Below, piece by piece: positions 10,501-20,400 of a stretch of DNA of 64,000 bases. The DNA comes from Oxalobacter formigenes (GTDB taxonomy: Bacteria > Pseudomonadota > Gammaproteobacteria > Burkholderiales > Burkholderiaceae_D). Position numbers and translations under genes: made by a program. The stretch lies in the NCBI RefSeq assembly GCF_027158485.1, contig NZ_JAMKYJ010000001.1; one strand, written 5' to 3'. Under the pieces are notes generated by a model that did not search any database, was not told where the DNA came from, and worked only from the letters and a program-made list of their open reading frames with translations. Each line of letters opens with the position of its first letter. Position 1 is the stretch's first letter.

Positions 10501-13500
10501 GAAGATTGCCGTGCACATCGGAACCGGCCGTTACGCCAAGCGGTGTGTCACTGACCGTCAATTCGGGCCGGTCGTTCCTTCCCGTGATATTGATTGTGAA
10601 GTCATGCGAGGAAGAGGCGCCATGTTCATCGGTTACGGTCACATTGAAATTCAGCGAATGCGAATCGCCGAGATTCATTCCGTCGATCATCGGATTGCCA
10701 TCTTTGACATCGAAGTAATACTTTCCGGTATTGACGTCGAGATAAAAATCCCCCACATCGAAATGGAAAACCTTGTACGTACCCGCAGGCAGTTCAGTGT
10801 AGTGGTCAGACCCCTTGTCGGCATGTTCTGCCAATACTTTCGGCGCGGTCAGCGTCAGATCGTCCACCCCGGTTGGCTTGAGACCATTCCCCTGATTTCC
10901 CTGTTCCAGCGCATCCTTGTTGGGACCTGAGGTCGTTCCGTTGACGAAATCAGCCGAAAAAGTCAGGGTACTGCCCCGGTCATCATCGCTGGCACCGAAA
11001 CTGCCGCTTACCACATCGGAATGGTCTGAAACACGGTTAGTGTTGCCGTCATTTCCACGCCAGCGTCCCTGCTCGGCCGCTTCCACTTCCCATTTGCCGT
11101 CCGCACCGATTGAAGGCTGTTCAATGCCGAGATAATCGTTGTGTTCAAGCTGGACGAAAGAAGGAGCGTCATTGGCTCCTTCAACCGTCACATGCACAGC
11201 GAAATCACTATGGCCCTGGGCATTATGTTCGTCTGTTGCTGTGACACGAAAATCGATAATGAACTTTTCACCGGCAGCAAGATGATCTGCTGCTTCGCCA
11301 TTCAGGGTAAACGTATAATTTCCGGTGACAGTATCGAGTTCAAGCGTCCCGTAATTCGTTTGGATGACTTCAATCGTGTGTTCTTTTCCATCGACCGTTT
11401 TGGTGTAGGAATCCCTGTTTTCAATGACAATCTTTTCGGTTGCACCTGTTCCATTATCCGGAGTCAGGGTGTCACCTTTGAAAACCGCCGCTGTCGTTTC
11501 CGACACGACTTTTTTGCCGTCGGAAAGATCCGCTGACAATTTGATTACGGAACCGTCATCCGGATCAGAAAAAGGCACTTTTCCTTCGACAACAGTACGA
11601 TGGTACTGCTCGTTCATATTCCCGTTGTTCTTGCCATCGCCAGACGTATCCTGATTGCCGTCATACACGCCTTCTTCCTTGACGTGAACCTGAGTACCAT
11701 TAACTTTGGGGCCATCGTTCGTGCCTTCGATCGTGACATTCACTTCCTGCGTAACAAAAGCACCACTACTGTCGGATACCTTAATGTAAAAATCCAGTGG
11801 CACCTCTTCACCCTGCGCCAGATTGTTGGCTTTGCCATTGTCATTCAAGACAAACTGGTAATCGTAGGTGACCGAACCATCCCCGTTAACAGTCGGAGTC
11901 ACTGTCAGGGTGCCGTAATCAGTCACCAGCGTGATAACACCCGTTTCCTGATTGGTAATGACCCCTTCCACTGGATTACCGTGTTCATCGGTCAACGTGG
12001 CCTTCAGTTTGTCGCCACCGTCCGGATCTTTTACCGTGAATGAATCTCCGTCAGACTTGATACCCGGCACTTTCGTCTGGTTTTCCCCTTCTGCCCATCC
12101 CTTGTCAGGTACTCCTTCGCCTTTGGCTGCCTGACCGGACTCCTTGACAACCAGTCCATCTGCGTCTTCAGGAGGGGTTACGATTTCTGGTGCCCGGTTT
12201 CCGTGAATGTTGACGGAAACATTCTTTTCATCATATGCGCCATGTTCATCCGTTACACGAACGTTGAATTCATCAGTCAGGTCCCCCGTCGAAGCACCCG
12301 GCTTGAGCGTATACTCATATTCACCGGTATCGGGATTGATCCTGACGGTACCGTAGGACGTTTCGATCTCCGTGACCGGATTGCCGTTACCATCGACGCC
12401 GAAGCTGTAGCTCAATTTCGCCCCGTGATCGGCATCCGAACCGGTGACTTTTCCTTCGACAACTTCTCCCTGGTAAGCGTCAATTGCATCCGGTCTGGAC
12501 AATACCGGTGCATCGTTCGATCCTTCAACCGTGACGCGAACGGTATGATTGCCAATGGCTCCGGACAAGTCGGTCACCGTTGAGGTAAAGCCCAGATTCA
12601 GGAATTCGCCCTGTGCCAGATTGTTGGCCGGGCTGCCTTCAGCCGTATTCAGTTCAAACGTATATTCACCTGTTGCCGTGTTCAGGGTGAATGTCCCGTA
12701 ATTCGTCACAATGGTCTGGATACCGTTTTCCGTCGTGTTCGACAAGACTTCAACCGGAACGGAAACCTTATTTCCTTCCGCGTCCGTTACGACACTGCCT
12801 CCGGTCGAGGCTGTTTCGAGATTTTTTTCCCCTCCCTTGATATCGACGGAATAAGTCAGATTGTCTCCGGCATCCACATCACCGGCTTTCTGGCTCAAAT
12901 CGCCGTGAACGACAAAACGGTGATGGTTGTCGCCGACGAAACCGTCATTTCCGCCGATGCCTGACGTACCGGCTCCTTCTTCCTTGACATGGACACTGTC
13001 GAATTTAATTGAAGGGGCATCATTCGTCCCGTCAATTTTGACATGAACATCTTCCGATACAGTGCCTCCACGCCCGTCACTGACTTCGACCTTGTATTCA
13101 TAATCTGCGGACTGTCCTTCATTCAGGCTGTTGGCGTTGTCGTTCAGTTCGAAACTGTAGTCGTAGGTAACCGACCCGTCAGGATTGACTGTCGGCGTTA
13201 CCGTCAGGGTTCCGTACTCGGTTTCCAGTGTCATGACACCCGTATCCGGGTCGGTAACGACTCCTTCAACCGGATTGCCCGATCCATCAACCAGTCTGGC
13301 CGACAATTCATCGCCATCGGCATCGCCGACGGTAAAGGAACCGCCCGCTTTCGGCGTTCCGGCAATGGCATGATTATGGTCACCGAGTGCCCAGCCCGGC
13401 TTGCCACCCTGTTCAACCGTGCCGACACCGGCCTCTTTCAGATTCAGCGTGTCGCCATGACGATCGATAATGGTTGGCGCATTATTGGCGGCTTCTTCGC

Positions 13501-14011
13501 CTGCTGTATCCGGATTGATGAAAAAGCGCGGTTCAGCGGTTTGCGCAGCCGCCGTATCAAGCGGACTGGCGGAGGTATCCGTTCCGAATCCCGGCGTGAC
13601 TTCAGCACTCGCCCCTTCCTGATTGACGACGACGAACGAGTGCGAACCGGAATGTCCCGGATCACCTGCCGTGCCTGCATCGGCACCCGCTGCAGTCGCT
13701 TCGGCGATCTGTGTCGGGTCCATACCCGCTGCGATCATGGCCTGAATGTCTTCAACGCTCTGTCCGGCAGCCTCTGCTGTCCGGGTATTACCTGTCGGAT
13801 CGAGAACGGACTGGTCGAGAACCAGCTTGTCGTTGCTTCCGACAGTTGCAAAACCGCCATTGTCGAACTGGATAAGAACAGTGGAACCAGCGGATGACTG
13901 GATGGTTTCATTCAGTTCAACTGCGTCGCCGACGCGCAAGACACGGGTATTTCCTCTGGAGTCTGTTGCGGTGGTCGTCCCTACCAGCGCCCTGACAATT
14001 CCGATAGCCAT
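7595..14011 (-). CDS. LapA-type giant RTX adhesin 2 (2138 aa), with beta-helix-like insert
   Basis: Second of three tandem adhesins with the same plan. The N-terminal retention module (MAIGIVRALVG..., residues 1-75) is followed by TAAG at residues 106-109 and GHSGSHSFVVVNQ. About eight VCBS/cadherin-like repeats follow (about 190-1480). A stretch of about 150 residues (about 1570-1717) with a turn-by-turn beta pattern (NIPEGKTVIVDGDCVIGNG) contains two cysteines, which are very rare in these proteins; its place corresponds to the von Willebrand domain of adhesin 1. RTX nonapeptides (about 1895-2010) and the type I C-terminal region end in LMDNHALKM. DNA around the TAAG site is about 92% identical to adhesin 1 over 77 bp, higher than in the flanks. 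Predicted role: cell-surface attachment, releasable by a LapG-type protease. Confidence 0.9.
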   Translation of the reverse strand: MAIGIVRALVGTTTATDSRGNTRVLRVGDAVELNETIQSSAGSTVLIQFDNGGFATVGSNDKLVLDQSVLDPTGNTRTAEAAGQSVEDIQAMIAAGMDPTQIAEATAAGADAGTAGDPGHSGSHSFVVVNQEGASAEVTPGFGTDTSASPLDTAAAQTAEPRFFINPDTAGEEAANNAPTIIDRHGDTLNLKEAGVGTVEQGGKPGWALGDHNHAIAGTPKAGGSFTVGDADGDELSARLVDGSGNPVEGVVTDPDTGVMTLETEYGTLTVTPTVNPDGSVTYDYSFELNDNANSLNEGQSADYEYKVEVSDGRGGTVSEDVHVKIDGTNDAPSIKFDSVHVKEEGAGTSGIGGNDGFVGDNHHRFVVHGDLSQKAGDVDAGDNLTYSVDIKGGEKNLETASTGGSVVTDAEGNKVSVPVEVLSNTTENGIQTIVTNYGTFTLNTATGEYTFELNTAEGSPANNLAQGEFLNLGFTSTVTDLSGAIGNHTVRVTVEGSNDAPVLSRPDAIDAYQGEVVEGKVTGSDADHGAKLSYSFGVDGNGNPVTEIETSYGTVRINPDTGEYEYTLKPGASTGDLTDEFNVRVTDEHGAYDEKNVSVNIHGNRAPEIVTPPEDADGLVVKESGQAAKGEGVPDKGWAEGENQTKVPGIKSDGDSFTVKDPDGGDKLKATLTDEHGNPVEGVITNQETGVITLVTDYGTLTVTPTVNGDGSVTYDYQFVLNDNGKANNLAQGEEVPLDFYIKVSDSSGAFVTQEVNVTIEGTNDGPKVNGTQVHVKEEGVYDGNQDTSGDGKNNGNMNEQYHRTVVEGKVPFSDPDDGSVIKLSADLSDGKKVVSETTAAVFKGDTLTPDNGTGATEKIVIENRDSYTKTVDGKEHTIEVIQTNYGTLELDTVTGNYTFTLNGEAADHLAAGEKFIIDFRVTATDEHNAQGHSDFAVHVTVEGANDAPSFVQLEHNDYLGIEQPSIGADGKWEVEAAEQGRWRGNDGNTNRVSDHSDVVSGSFGASDDDRGSTLTFSADFVNGTTSGPNKDALEQGNQGNGLKPTGVDDLTLTAPKVLAEHADKGSDHYTELPAGTYKVFHFDVGDFYLDVNTGKYYFDVKDGNPMIDGMNLGDSHSLNFNVTVTDEHGASSSHDFTINITGRNDRPELTVSDTPLGVTAGSDVHGNLLGDNILSVADDDINDTHTFHIITNPTMNGNNPGDYDGRTDNFASNRFENYKPVTQLEGKYGVLTIDPDTGDYTYRLYGKGEGPEGAWELVQGLGKDGVLTDEVFHIGVKDSHNAFDIKDIHITVNGNESAPSVDPVDASLVVNEAGLNNPVDGSEVAVLKLADGYEIVESADGHYGEGMYGKLVRNGEGQWEYRLEKAYDHAPDQNTAGTASGADTITIQVKGPDGQIQNVTVKVDIIDDVPQISAGDNNAVAGVDGSTVFEGALTIDYGADGASDSFTDTGIHVRVDGIDFVFKAGSNGELAPLDVVAGTLTLTGGKDGHFDYTFKPAPDYEDKPLEIELSVKDHDGDTATGTIVIDPSSTPPVPENHAPVAGDASADVTVSTETITVPTGGNRIVAGGLTNDGTSASINGVDRYEGDHGNHSIFKDHNGGVSYEEAIRGSEKVSTLADYLKLIEGENCPDVIVIDNAKGNFVFDGSFNIPEGKTVIVDGDCVIGNGAHFNNSGGQHDAFGGLFYVTGDMIIEKGSFHPGSGPHILVQGNFDWHGNVQVSGALETTVTIEQTEVRIDLNETFTDAEKDTMTFQVDKNSLPDGYDASITNGVLTIAGKEGVPFGQHGFTVTATDEKGASTTIIFDISVSGGNATVEVLPVNVPGSVSFDPMMLSAMSETGAGHVTDDLAHQPLDGNPHTDTVDGMIAAADTVEHGTAGHDMLTGSHGNDVLYGEAGHDLMVGDGSGTTVDALAGLVHSDSSSESVLNTIHAMSPEQLKGLSDGLETMEHHNDGNDVLLGGAGNDVLIGMGGNDVLHGGEGNDILLGGSGDDILVGGKGDDVLAGGSGHDTFQYHQGDLDGVVNGDHIADFHLGDQATDPNADVLDIGDLLLGSGAKADGSDLFSGGFLQVEVMSHDEEKGTAKVRLSIDQDGAAGSEHGSVALATIDMKGVHGIGGMNAQDQADHLMQQLMDNHALKM

Positions 14012-14140
14012 TTAATTACCTTTTTGTGTGAAGGATTTTGTTTGGGACCGGTCAAGCTGAAAAACGTCCTGAATTTTGATATTTCCCAAACAACATTATT
14101 CTGATATTACTTAGAATAAATGTTTCACCTGCACAAAACC

Positions 14141-14157
14141 ATTGTCCAAAGGTACTA
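14141..14157 (-). promoter_or_regulatory. Shared 17-bp motif upstream of adhesin 2
   Basis: Coding-strand sequence TAGTACCTTTGGACAAT, 130 bp before the start at 14011; 13 of 17 positions are invariant among the three adhesin upstream regions. The rest of the 470-bp gap (14012-14433) is AT-rich with no open frame worth calling. A perfect palindrome CTGCTGCCGCAGCAG lies at 14340-14354. Confidence 0.6.
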
Positions 14158-14433
14158 ATTTCCCCAAAAAAATTGGAAAATGGAAAATCTTTTTAAACTC
14201 ATCAAATATTCATTAATTCCATTCAAAATCGCTTAATTTACATCAAAACGAATAATTTCCTCACGGAAATCAGTTTCTGCAATTCAACATTTCAGGCAAA
14301 ATGTCATTTCCCTGAAGAAATACCATTCTCCAGTAAGCTCCTGCTGCCGCAGCAGATAAAAAACCGTGATGCAAACGATGGCCGAACGATACGATGCGGA
14401 AAAGTCCATCCGGACGGGATCAGGAAAGCAATA

Positions 14434-14462
14434 AAAAAGGGAATACGATAAACGTATTCCCC
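14434..14462 (-). terminator. Terminator of adhesin 3
   Basis: On the minus strand a near-perfect stem GGGAATACG/CGTATTCCC with a TTTAT loop is followed by six T residues, just past the stop codon at 14484. Strong intrinsic terminator. Confidence 0.85.
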
Positions 14463-14483
14463 TGATACCAAAAAAACGGTATG

Positions 14484-17400
14484 TCAGAACCTGATCGAAG
14501 AGTTGTCTATCAATTGCTGCATCAGATTCTCGATCTGATCATGTGCACCACCCAATGCATGAATGCCGGACATGTCGATGGTCGCCAGATCGACGCTTCC
14601 GTAAACATCGCCGGCAGAGCCATCAGGATCGATCGTCAGCTTGACCGTCGCTGTTCCCATCTCGTCATCGTGTTTCAATACTTCCAGATTCAGGAAGCCG
14701 CCAACAATCAGATCCTGATCGCCAACATGACCTGAGAGGATATCCGAGATATCCAGAATGTCGCCATCCGGATCGATATCGCCGTTTGCCGGATTCAGGT
14801 TGCCGACATGGAAATCCAGAATACGATCGCCTGCCGAACCACTATCGCCCAGATCACTGATATGCCATTTGAACGTATCGCTTCCGGAACCGCCTACCAG
14901 AATGTCGTTACCCCCTCCTCCGACAAGGATATCGTTTCCGTCACCGCCAAAGAGGTAATCGTTACCCTGGCCGCCATGCAGCTCGTCATGGCCACCTTCA
15001 CCGAAAAGAACCTGGCTATGCGTGGCGTCAGCCTGACCCAGCACATCGTTTTCCGTGCCGCCTAACTGTGTATGCAAATCGTTCAGGCTGATTTCGAATG
15101 TGGCATTGACGCCATCGGGATGCCACTGATCTGCCAGCTTGTAATCGAAAGCTTCTTTCAGCGTTTCCCCGTTCGACCGGGCAAGCGCCATGTCGTGGAG
15201 GCTCGCTTCAGACATATCCAGCGTGTACTGGTAAGCATGCGTGGCTTCATCGAAATGCAGGCTGCCGTATTTGCCAACGATCTCACCAGACTCACTGGCA
15301 TGTTCAAACCGGTAAGACAGCATATCGCCTTCAGAATCGGCAGCAGGCAGTGTTCCCGACACCATCGGGCTCACATCCAGATCGGATAATGAAAGACTTG
15401 CAGAAAGTGGTTCGGCAGGCAGCGTATTGCTTCCTTCGATGCCGACCGTCAGATCGCCCGACATTGCGGATTCAAGACCGTCGCTGACCTGAATCTGGAC
15501 ATTCACGTTTTGGGTTGTGCCCGACGCAACTTCTCCTTTTGCCTCGTCCGATGCTTCAAAACGGTACGACCAGTCATACTGACCGTTTGCATTGATTGTA
15601 CCGGTCAGGGTGAAGCTTCCCAATCCATCGATGTCGACACTTCCCCCCGTTCCCTGCTCATTGAGCGTCACGGCATGCGGTACACCCTCGACAATGATGG
15701 AAAGCGTGTGCGTATCCTTCGCATCGACATCGACAAAGGAAAAATTCCCCGTATTGTCATCTACATTTGACGAAGAGGAGAGGATATCCGGTCCATCATT
15801 GGTCCCCTCAACATGTACAGTCACATCTGCCGGATCGGAAGGCATGCCCGCACCGTTCACGGCGACGACATTGAAATGGTCGGTAACCCGTTCCCCGTTG
15901 CCGAGAGACTGGGTGGCATCCAGCGAACTGTCCAGCGTGTAGGTATATTTTCCTGTCAGCGGATCAATGCTGATCTTGCCGTACGTTCCCTGCATGTCGG
16001 TGACCAGCCTGCCGTCATCCGTCAGGAAAGCGTATGTCGGCGCACCGGCTCCCGCATCCACGGTACTGGCACTGGCCGAGCCGGTAAATCCGGCTCCCGC
16101 ACCCGCCGCATCTTCGACAAGAGGTGCATCCGCATTGTCGGGACTGGTGACAGGATCAGTTGGAGCCGTAGCGACTCCGGTGATGTCGATAGTCAGATCC
16201 TGGCTGGTACTGTGACCCTGGGTGTCCGTCACCGTGATTCTCTGGGTGATTTCGTACAATTCACCGGGTGCCATCGCTCTGACGGTATCGGAATTGTTGT
16301 CCAGCGTGAACGTATATTTTCCGGTAGCCGGATCGATCGTAAACGTTCCGTAGTCATTCGTGACCGACAGTCTTGGCTGCCCGTCTGCATCCGTTCCGAA
16401 ACTGTAAGACAAATGCCCCTGATCGACGGTATCGCTGTCAAAGCCTTTCGCGACACCCTCAAACGTGGTCGTGTCGCCCTCGCGTACCGTAATCACGTTG
16501 CCGACCATCAGAGTCGGTGCATCGTCCGTACCGGATACATTTACCGTTATCGTGACGTTCCGGGTCACGCCGTACTCGTCTTTTGCCGTAATGACAAACG
16601 TATCCTTGCCGCCGTTTTTACTATCGAGCCCCTGTACTGCAGCGTCGGCATTATTCAGCGTATAAACGTACTTGCCATCCACCAGCTGCAAGGTTCCGTA
16701 TGTTCCCTGTGCAACCGTTTTTCCGTCAACGGTGAACGTAAGATTGGAAATACCCTGATCGTCTGTGAACAGGCTACCCAGCGAACCACTATCGGTCACT
16801 TTTGCATCTTCCGTCACACCCAGCGTGACATCGGAAGCGATCACTTCCGGACCGTAATTGGTGCCGTTGATGTTGACGGTTACGTCTTGCGGTTCGCTAT
16901 AGTCCTTCCCGTCGAAAGCAACAACCTTGAAAATTTCGGAAAGGTTCTTTCCCGCAGGCAAATGCCAGACCTTATTGCCCTGTGCATCGGTATAGAGCAA
17001 TTCCGGAGGCAGCTTGTCAGTATTCAGGTGGTAGGTGTACTTGCCGTTCGCATCGATTTCGACAGTTCCGTACTGCGTTTCCATGGACGTCACATGATTG
17101 CCATTCCCGTCAACAAAGTAAAACGTGACGGTTTCAGTTCCGCCGGTCGGTTTTCCTGTTGAATCCAGTGCATGGTCGATGTCCGTCGCCGTCACCGTTC
17201 CGGTTGCCGTCATGGAACCGGAAAGACCGTCGTGGCCTGTTTCATTGATGGCCGAGTCCATCGCGCCGGTGATGACCGGCGCATCGTTCGTGCCATGAAT
17301 GGTGATCTCGATTTTCGCGTCGCTGCCGTCGGTATTTTTCACGACCTGACCGTTCAACATGAGCGTGAAATCTTCCGTGACCGTTTCGCCGTCTGCCATG

Positions 17401-20400
17401 CTCTGGACCCGACCGGGCTTGCCATCTTCGCCGTTATACAGGGTATAGGTATATTTGCCCGTCACCGGATCGATGACCAGATATCCGAACTTGCCTTCCA
17501 CGCTGACGAGATTGCCGTCTGCGGCACTGCTCTGGACTTGTTTGCCGTCAGAACCCTGAATGCCGAATACGCGATCCGGCGAATCTCCCGTAGTTCCGTC
17601 GCCCCATTTCGTGTGAAGCTGTCCTTCGAAAACCGTGCTTTCCACATGAGTCGTACCCGGTATGTCCCTGCCGTCTTCGGACACTGAACCGGTCAGATTA
17701 CTGTTGCTGTCATCGAAAGCAAGGCCTTTTCCGGGTTCCGTACCGCCCTGATCCGGGTCAGGAGGTTCAATCGTAATGGTAATGTCCCGACCTTCGGAAA
17801 CGGCACCGTGCGTGTCAACCGCCACCACCTTGGCGCTGTCGTTCAACAGTTTGCCCGCTTCCTGTGCCGCTTTCAGGGCCGCGTCAAGATCCGCGCTCTC
17901 ATTGTCCAGCGTATATTTATAGTGTGTCGTGACAGTGCCGTCGGCATTCTGTTCATACATCAGGACAATCGTGCCGAATTCGGTCTTGAGTTCAGTGACC
18001 GGCTTGCCGTCTTTCCCCACCAGCATGTACTTGAGTCCCGCCGCGTTATCCACGTCGGACATGAGGCCGCCATTCAGGGCTCCGGTAAAGATGACACCCG
18101 GATTATCCATGTCTGACGTATCGTCATCCTCGAAAACGTCCTGCCGGACTTTCCCGGTGAAAGAGGCGTCTTCCTTCATATCGAGAACCGGGCTGTCGTT
18201 GGTGCCCTTGATCTCGATCGTGATTTCTTTCTCGATTGTCTTGCCACCCCCGATCGTCGCCTGAACCCTGAACGTTTCGTAGCGGACGTCGCCTTCATTC
18301 ATCGACTGAACCAGTTTCGACCCGTTTTCAGAGAGAGTATAGGTATAGCTGCCATCCGGATTGACCGTCAGCGCACCGAGCGGCTGGCCTTCTGCGCCCT
18401 CTGCAAAACCGGTCTGCCCCTGATTGCTCCAGGTAACGCTTCCCTTGTCCTCGGCATCGACGACATTGTCGAGCGCAAGTTTGCCATCGATGGACGGGTT
18501 CGTCGCTGCATGGTTGATGTCTGCACCGGCATCTTCAAAAATAATCGTATTGCCATTGACCGTAATGACCGGATTGTCTGCAGAACCGGTCATGTCGATC
18601 ACGAGCTCGCCCGAGGTATAGGCATTTTGCGGATCGGTCACGCGGATGTTGAATACTTCCTGCTCAAGCACCGATTGGGTAAGATTCTGTCCCGGATTCA
18701 GGGATTCGAGCAGTTCCGGATGGATAACGGTATATTTGTAACTGCCATCCTTGCCCAGTTCCAGCACCCCGTACTTGCCTTCCAGAACCTGAACCAGCCT
18801 GCCGTTGCTTTCGATGGAAAAAACGAGATCGCCCGGATTGTGCTGTGCATCCGGATCGTCCGCTTTCAGCTGTCCATGAATGACCTTGTTACCGTTTTCT
18901 TCCAGCGCTTCCGAACTCGTCGCCCCGCTGGTCAGATCCGTCGTGAAATATGGCCGGTCATTGGTACCGTGGATGTAAATATCCAGTTTCTGGCCCGTGA
19001 CCATATCATCAGGGTGCCGGTCGTCACGGACTGCCAGTTCAATACCTGTGAGCTTGAACAGTTCACCTGCATTCAGGGCATCGACCCGCGCACCGGCTTC
19101 CCCTTCCGAGGCCAGCGTGAAAGAATAGTGTCCATTCGCATCGATGGTCAGGGTTCCATAAGCCGTTTCAAGCGAGCCTTCATGGAAATTGCCGTCAGCA
19201 TCCTTGAAGCCGTAAACCAGATGACCGGCGCTATCCCCATCGACCGGGGTGACCTTGAAGTTTCCTTCTGCCGATTGTGTCGCCTGATTCTCTTCATTGG
19301 TATTGAAATTGACGCCCGCTTCCGTGATCTGGATAACCTGTGCATCAGGTGAATCGACCCTGATGGCATCGTCCTTCCCGTGAATGGTCACCGAAACATC
19401 CCTGATATCGAACGCCCCCTGTGAATCCTTCACCACCACATGGAAGGTTTCCGTACGCGTTTCACCGCTGTGCAGTTCCTGAACGGCCTGACTGTCGTTA
19501 TTTAACGTAAAGACATATTTTCCGGTTGCCGGATCGATCGAGAGCGTGCCATAAGTGCCTTCCATACTGGACGACATGGCCGGCGTCTTGCCTTCGACAG
19601 ACGTCTGCTCCGTCATGCCGAACGTGAAACTTTCACCCTTTGCGCCACCGGCATCCGGATCGGTTACGCTGACTGTGCCGGAAGCGGTCAGGGCATTGTC
19701 TTCAGTCACGTCCAGTGAGGGCTGGTTCAGCGTCAGATGCGGGACATCGTTTGTCCCGTTGATCTTTGCCTGAACCCAGGTTGTATTCGAAGCGCCGTGT
19801 TCGTCCGTCACCTTGAGGTTCAGGCGCAACTCGGGCGTATTGGTACCATTCAGCTGTTCACCTGCATTGAGCTGCTGTACTTCCGGAGCATCGTTGTTCA
19901 GCGTGAAGGTGTATTCGCCCGTTTTGGTGTCGAGCGTAAACGTGCCATACCTGGTCACCAGTGTCTGCATGCCATTGGCATCGATCTCGCTGGCTCCCGG
20001 ATTGGTCATGGTACAGACCAGTTTATCCTGCGGAGAATCCACGTCAGAAAAACCGATGGTATTGGAAGCATTGCCCTTTCCGTCCGTGACAACATTGCCT
20101 CCGTTGGCGACGCCACTTTCCGTCACCGCGACCGAGTTGCCGGAACCAAATACAGGCGCGTCATTGGAACCGGTAATGTTCACCGTCACATGCTCTTCGG
20201 AAAAAGCGCCGTGTTCGTCGATTACCCGGATGGTATAACCGTTACCATTTGTCGGATCGACCTTCTGCCCTTCAACCAGTTTCTGGGTGTCAGGAGAACT
20301 GTTATTCAATTCATACCAGTACCTGCCTGAATTCGGATCGATGTGCATCGTACCGTACGCGTTGGAAATCGAGGTGACCGGATGGCCTTCTGCATCGCTT

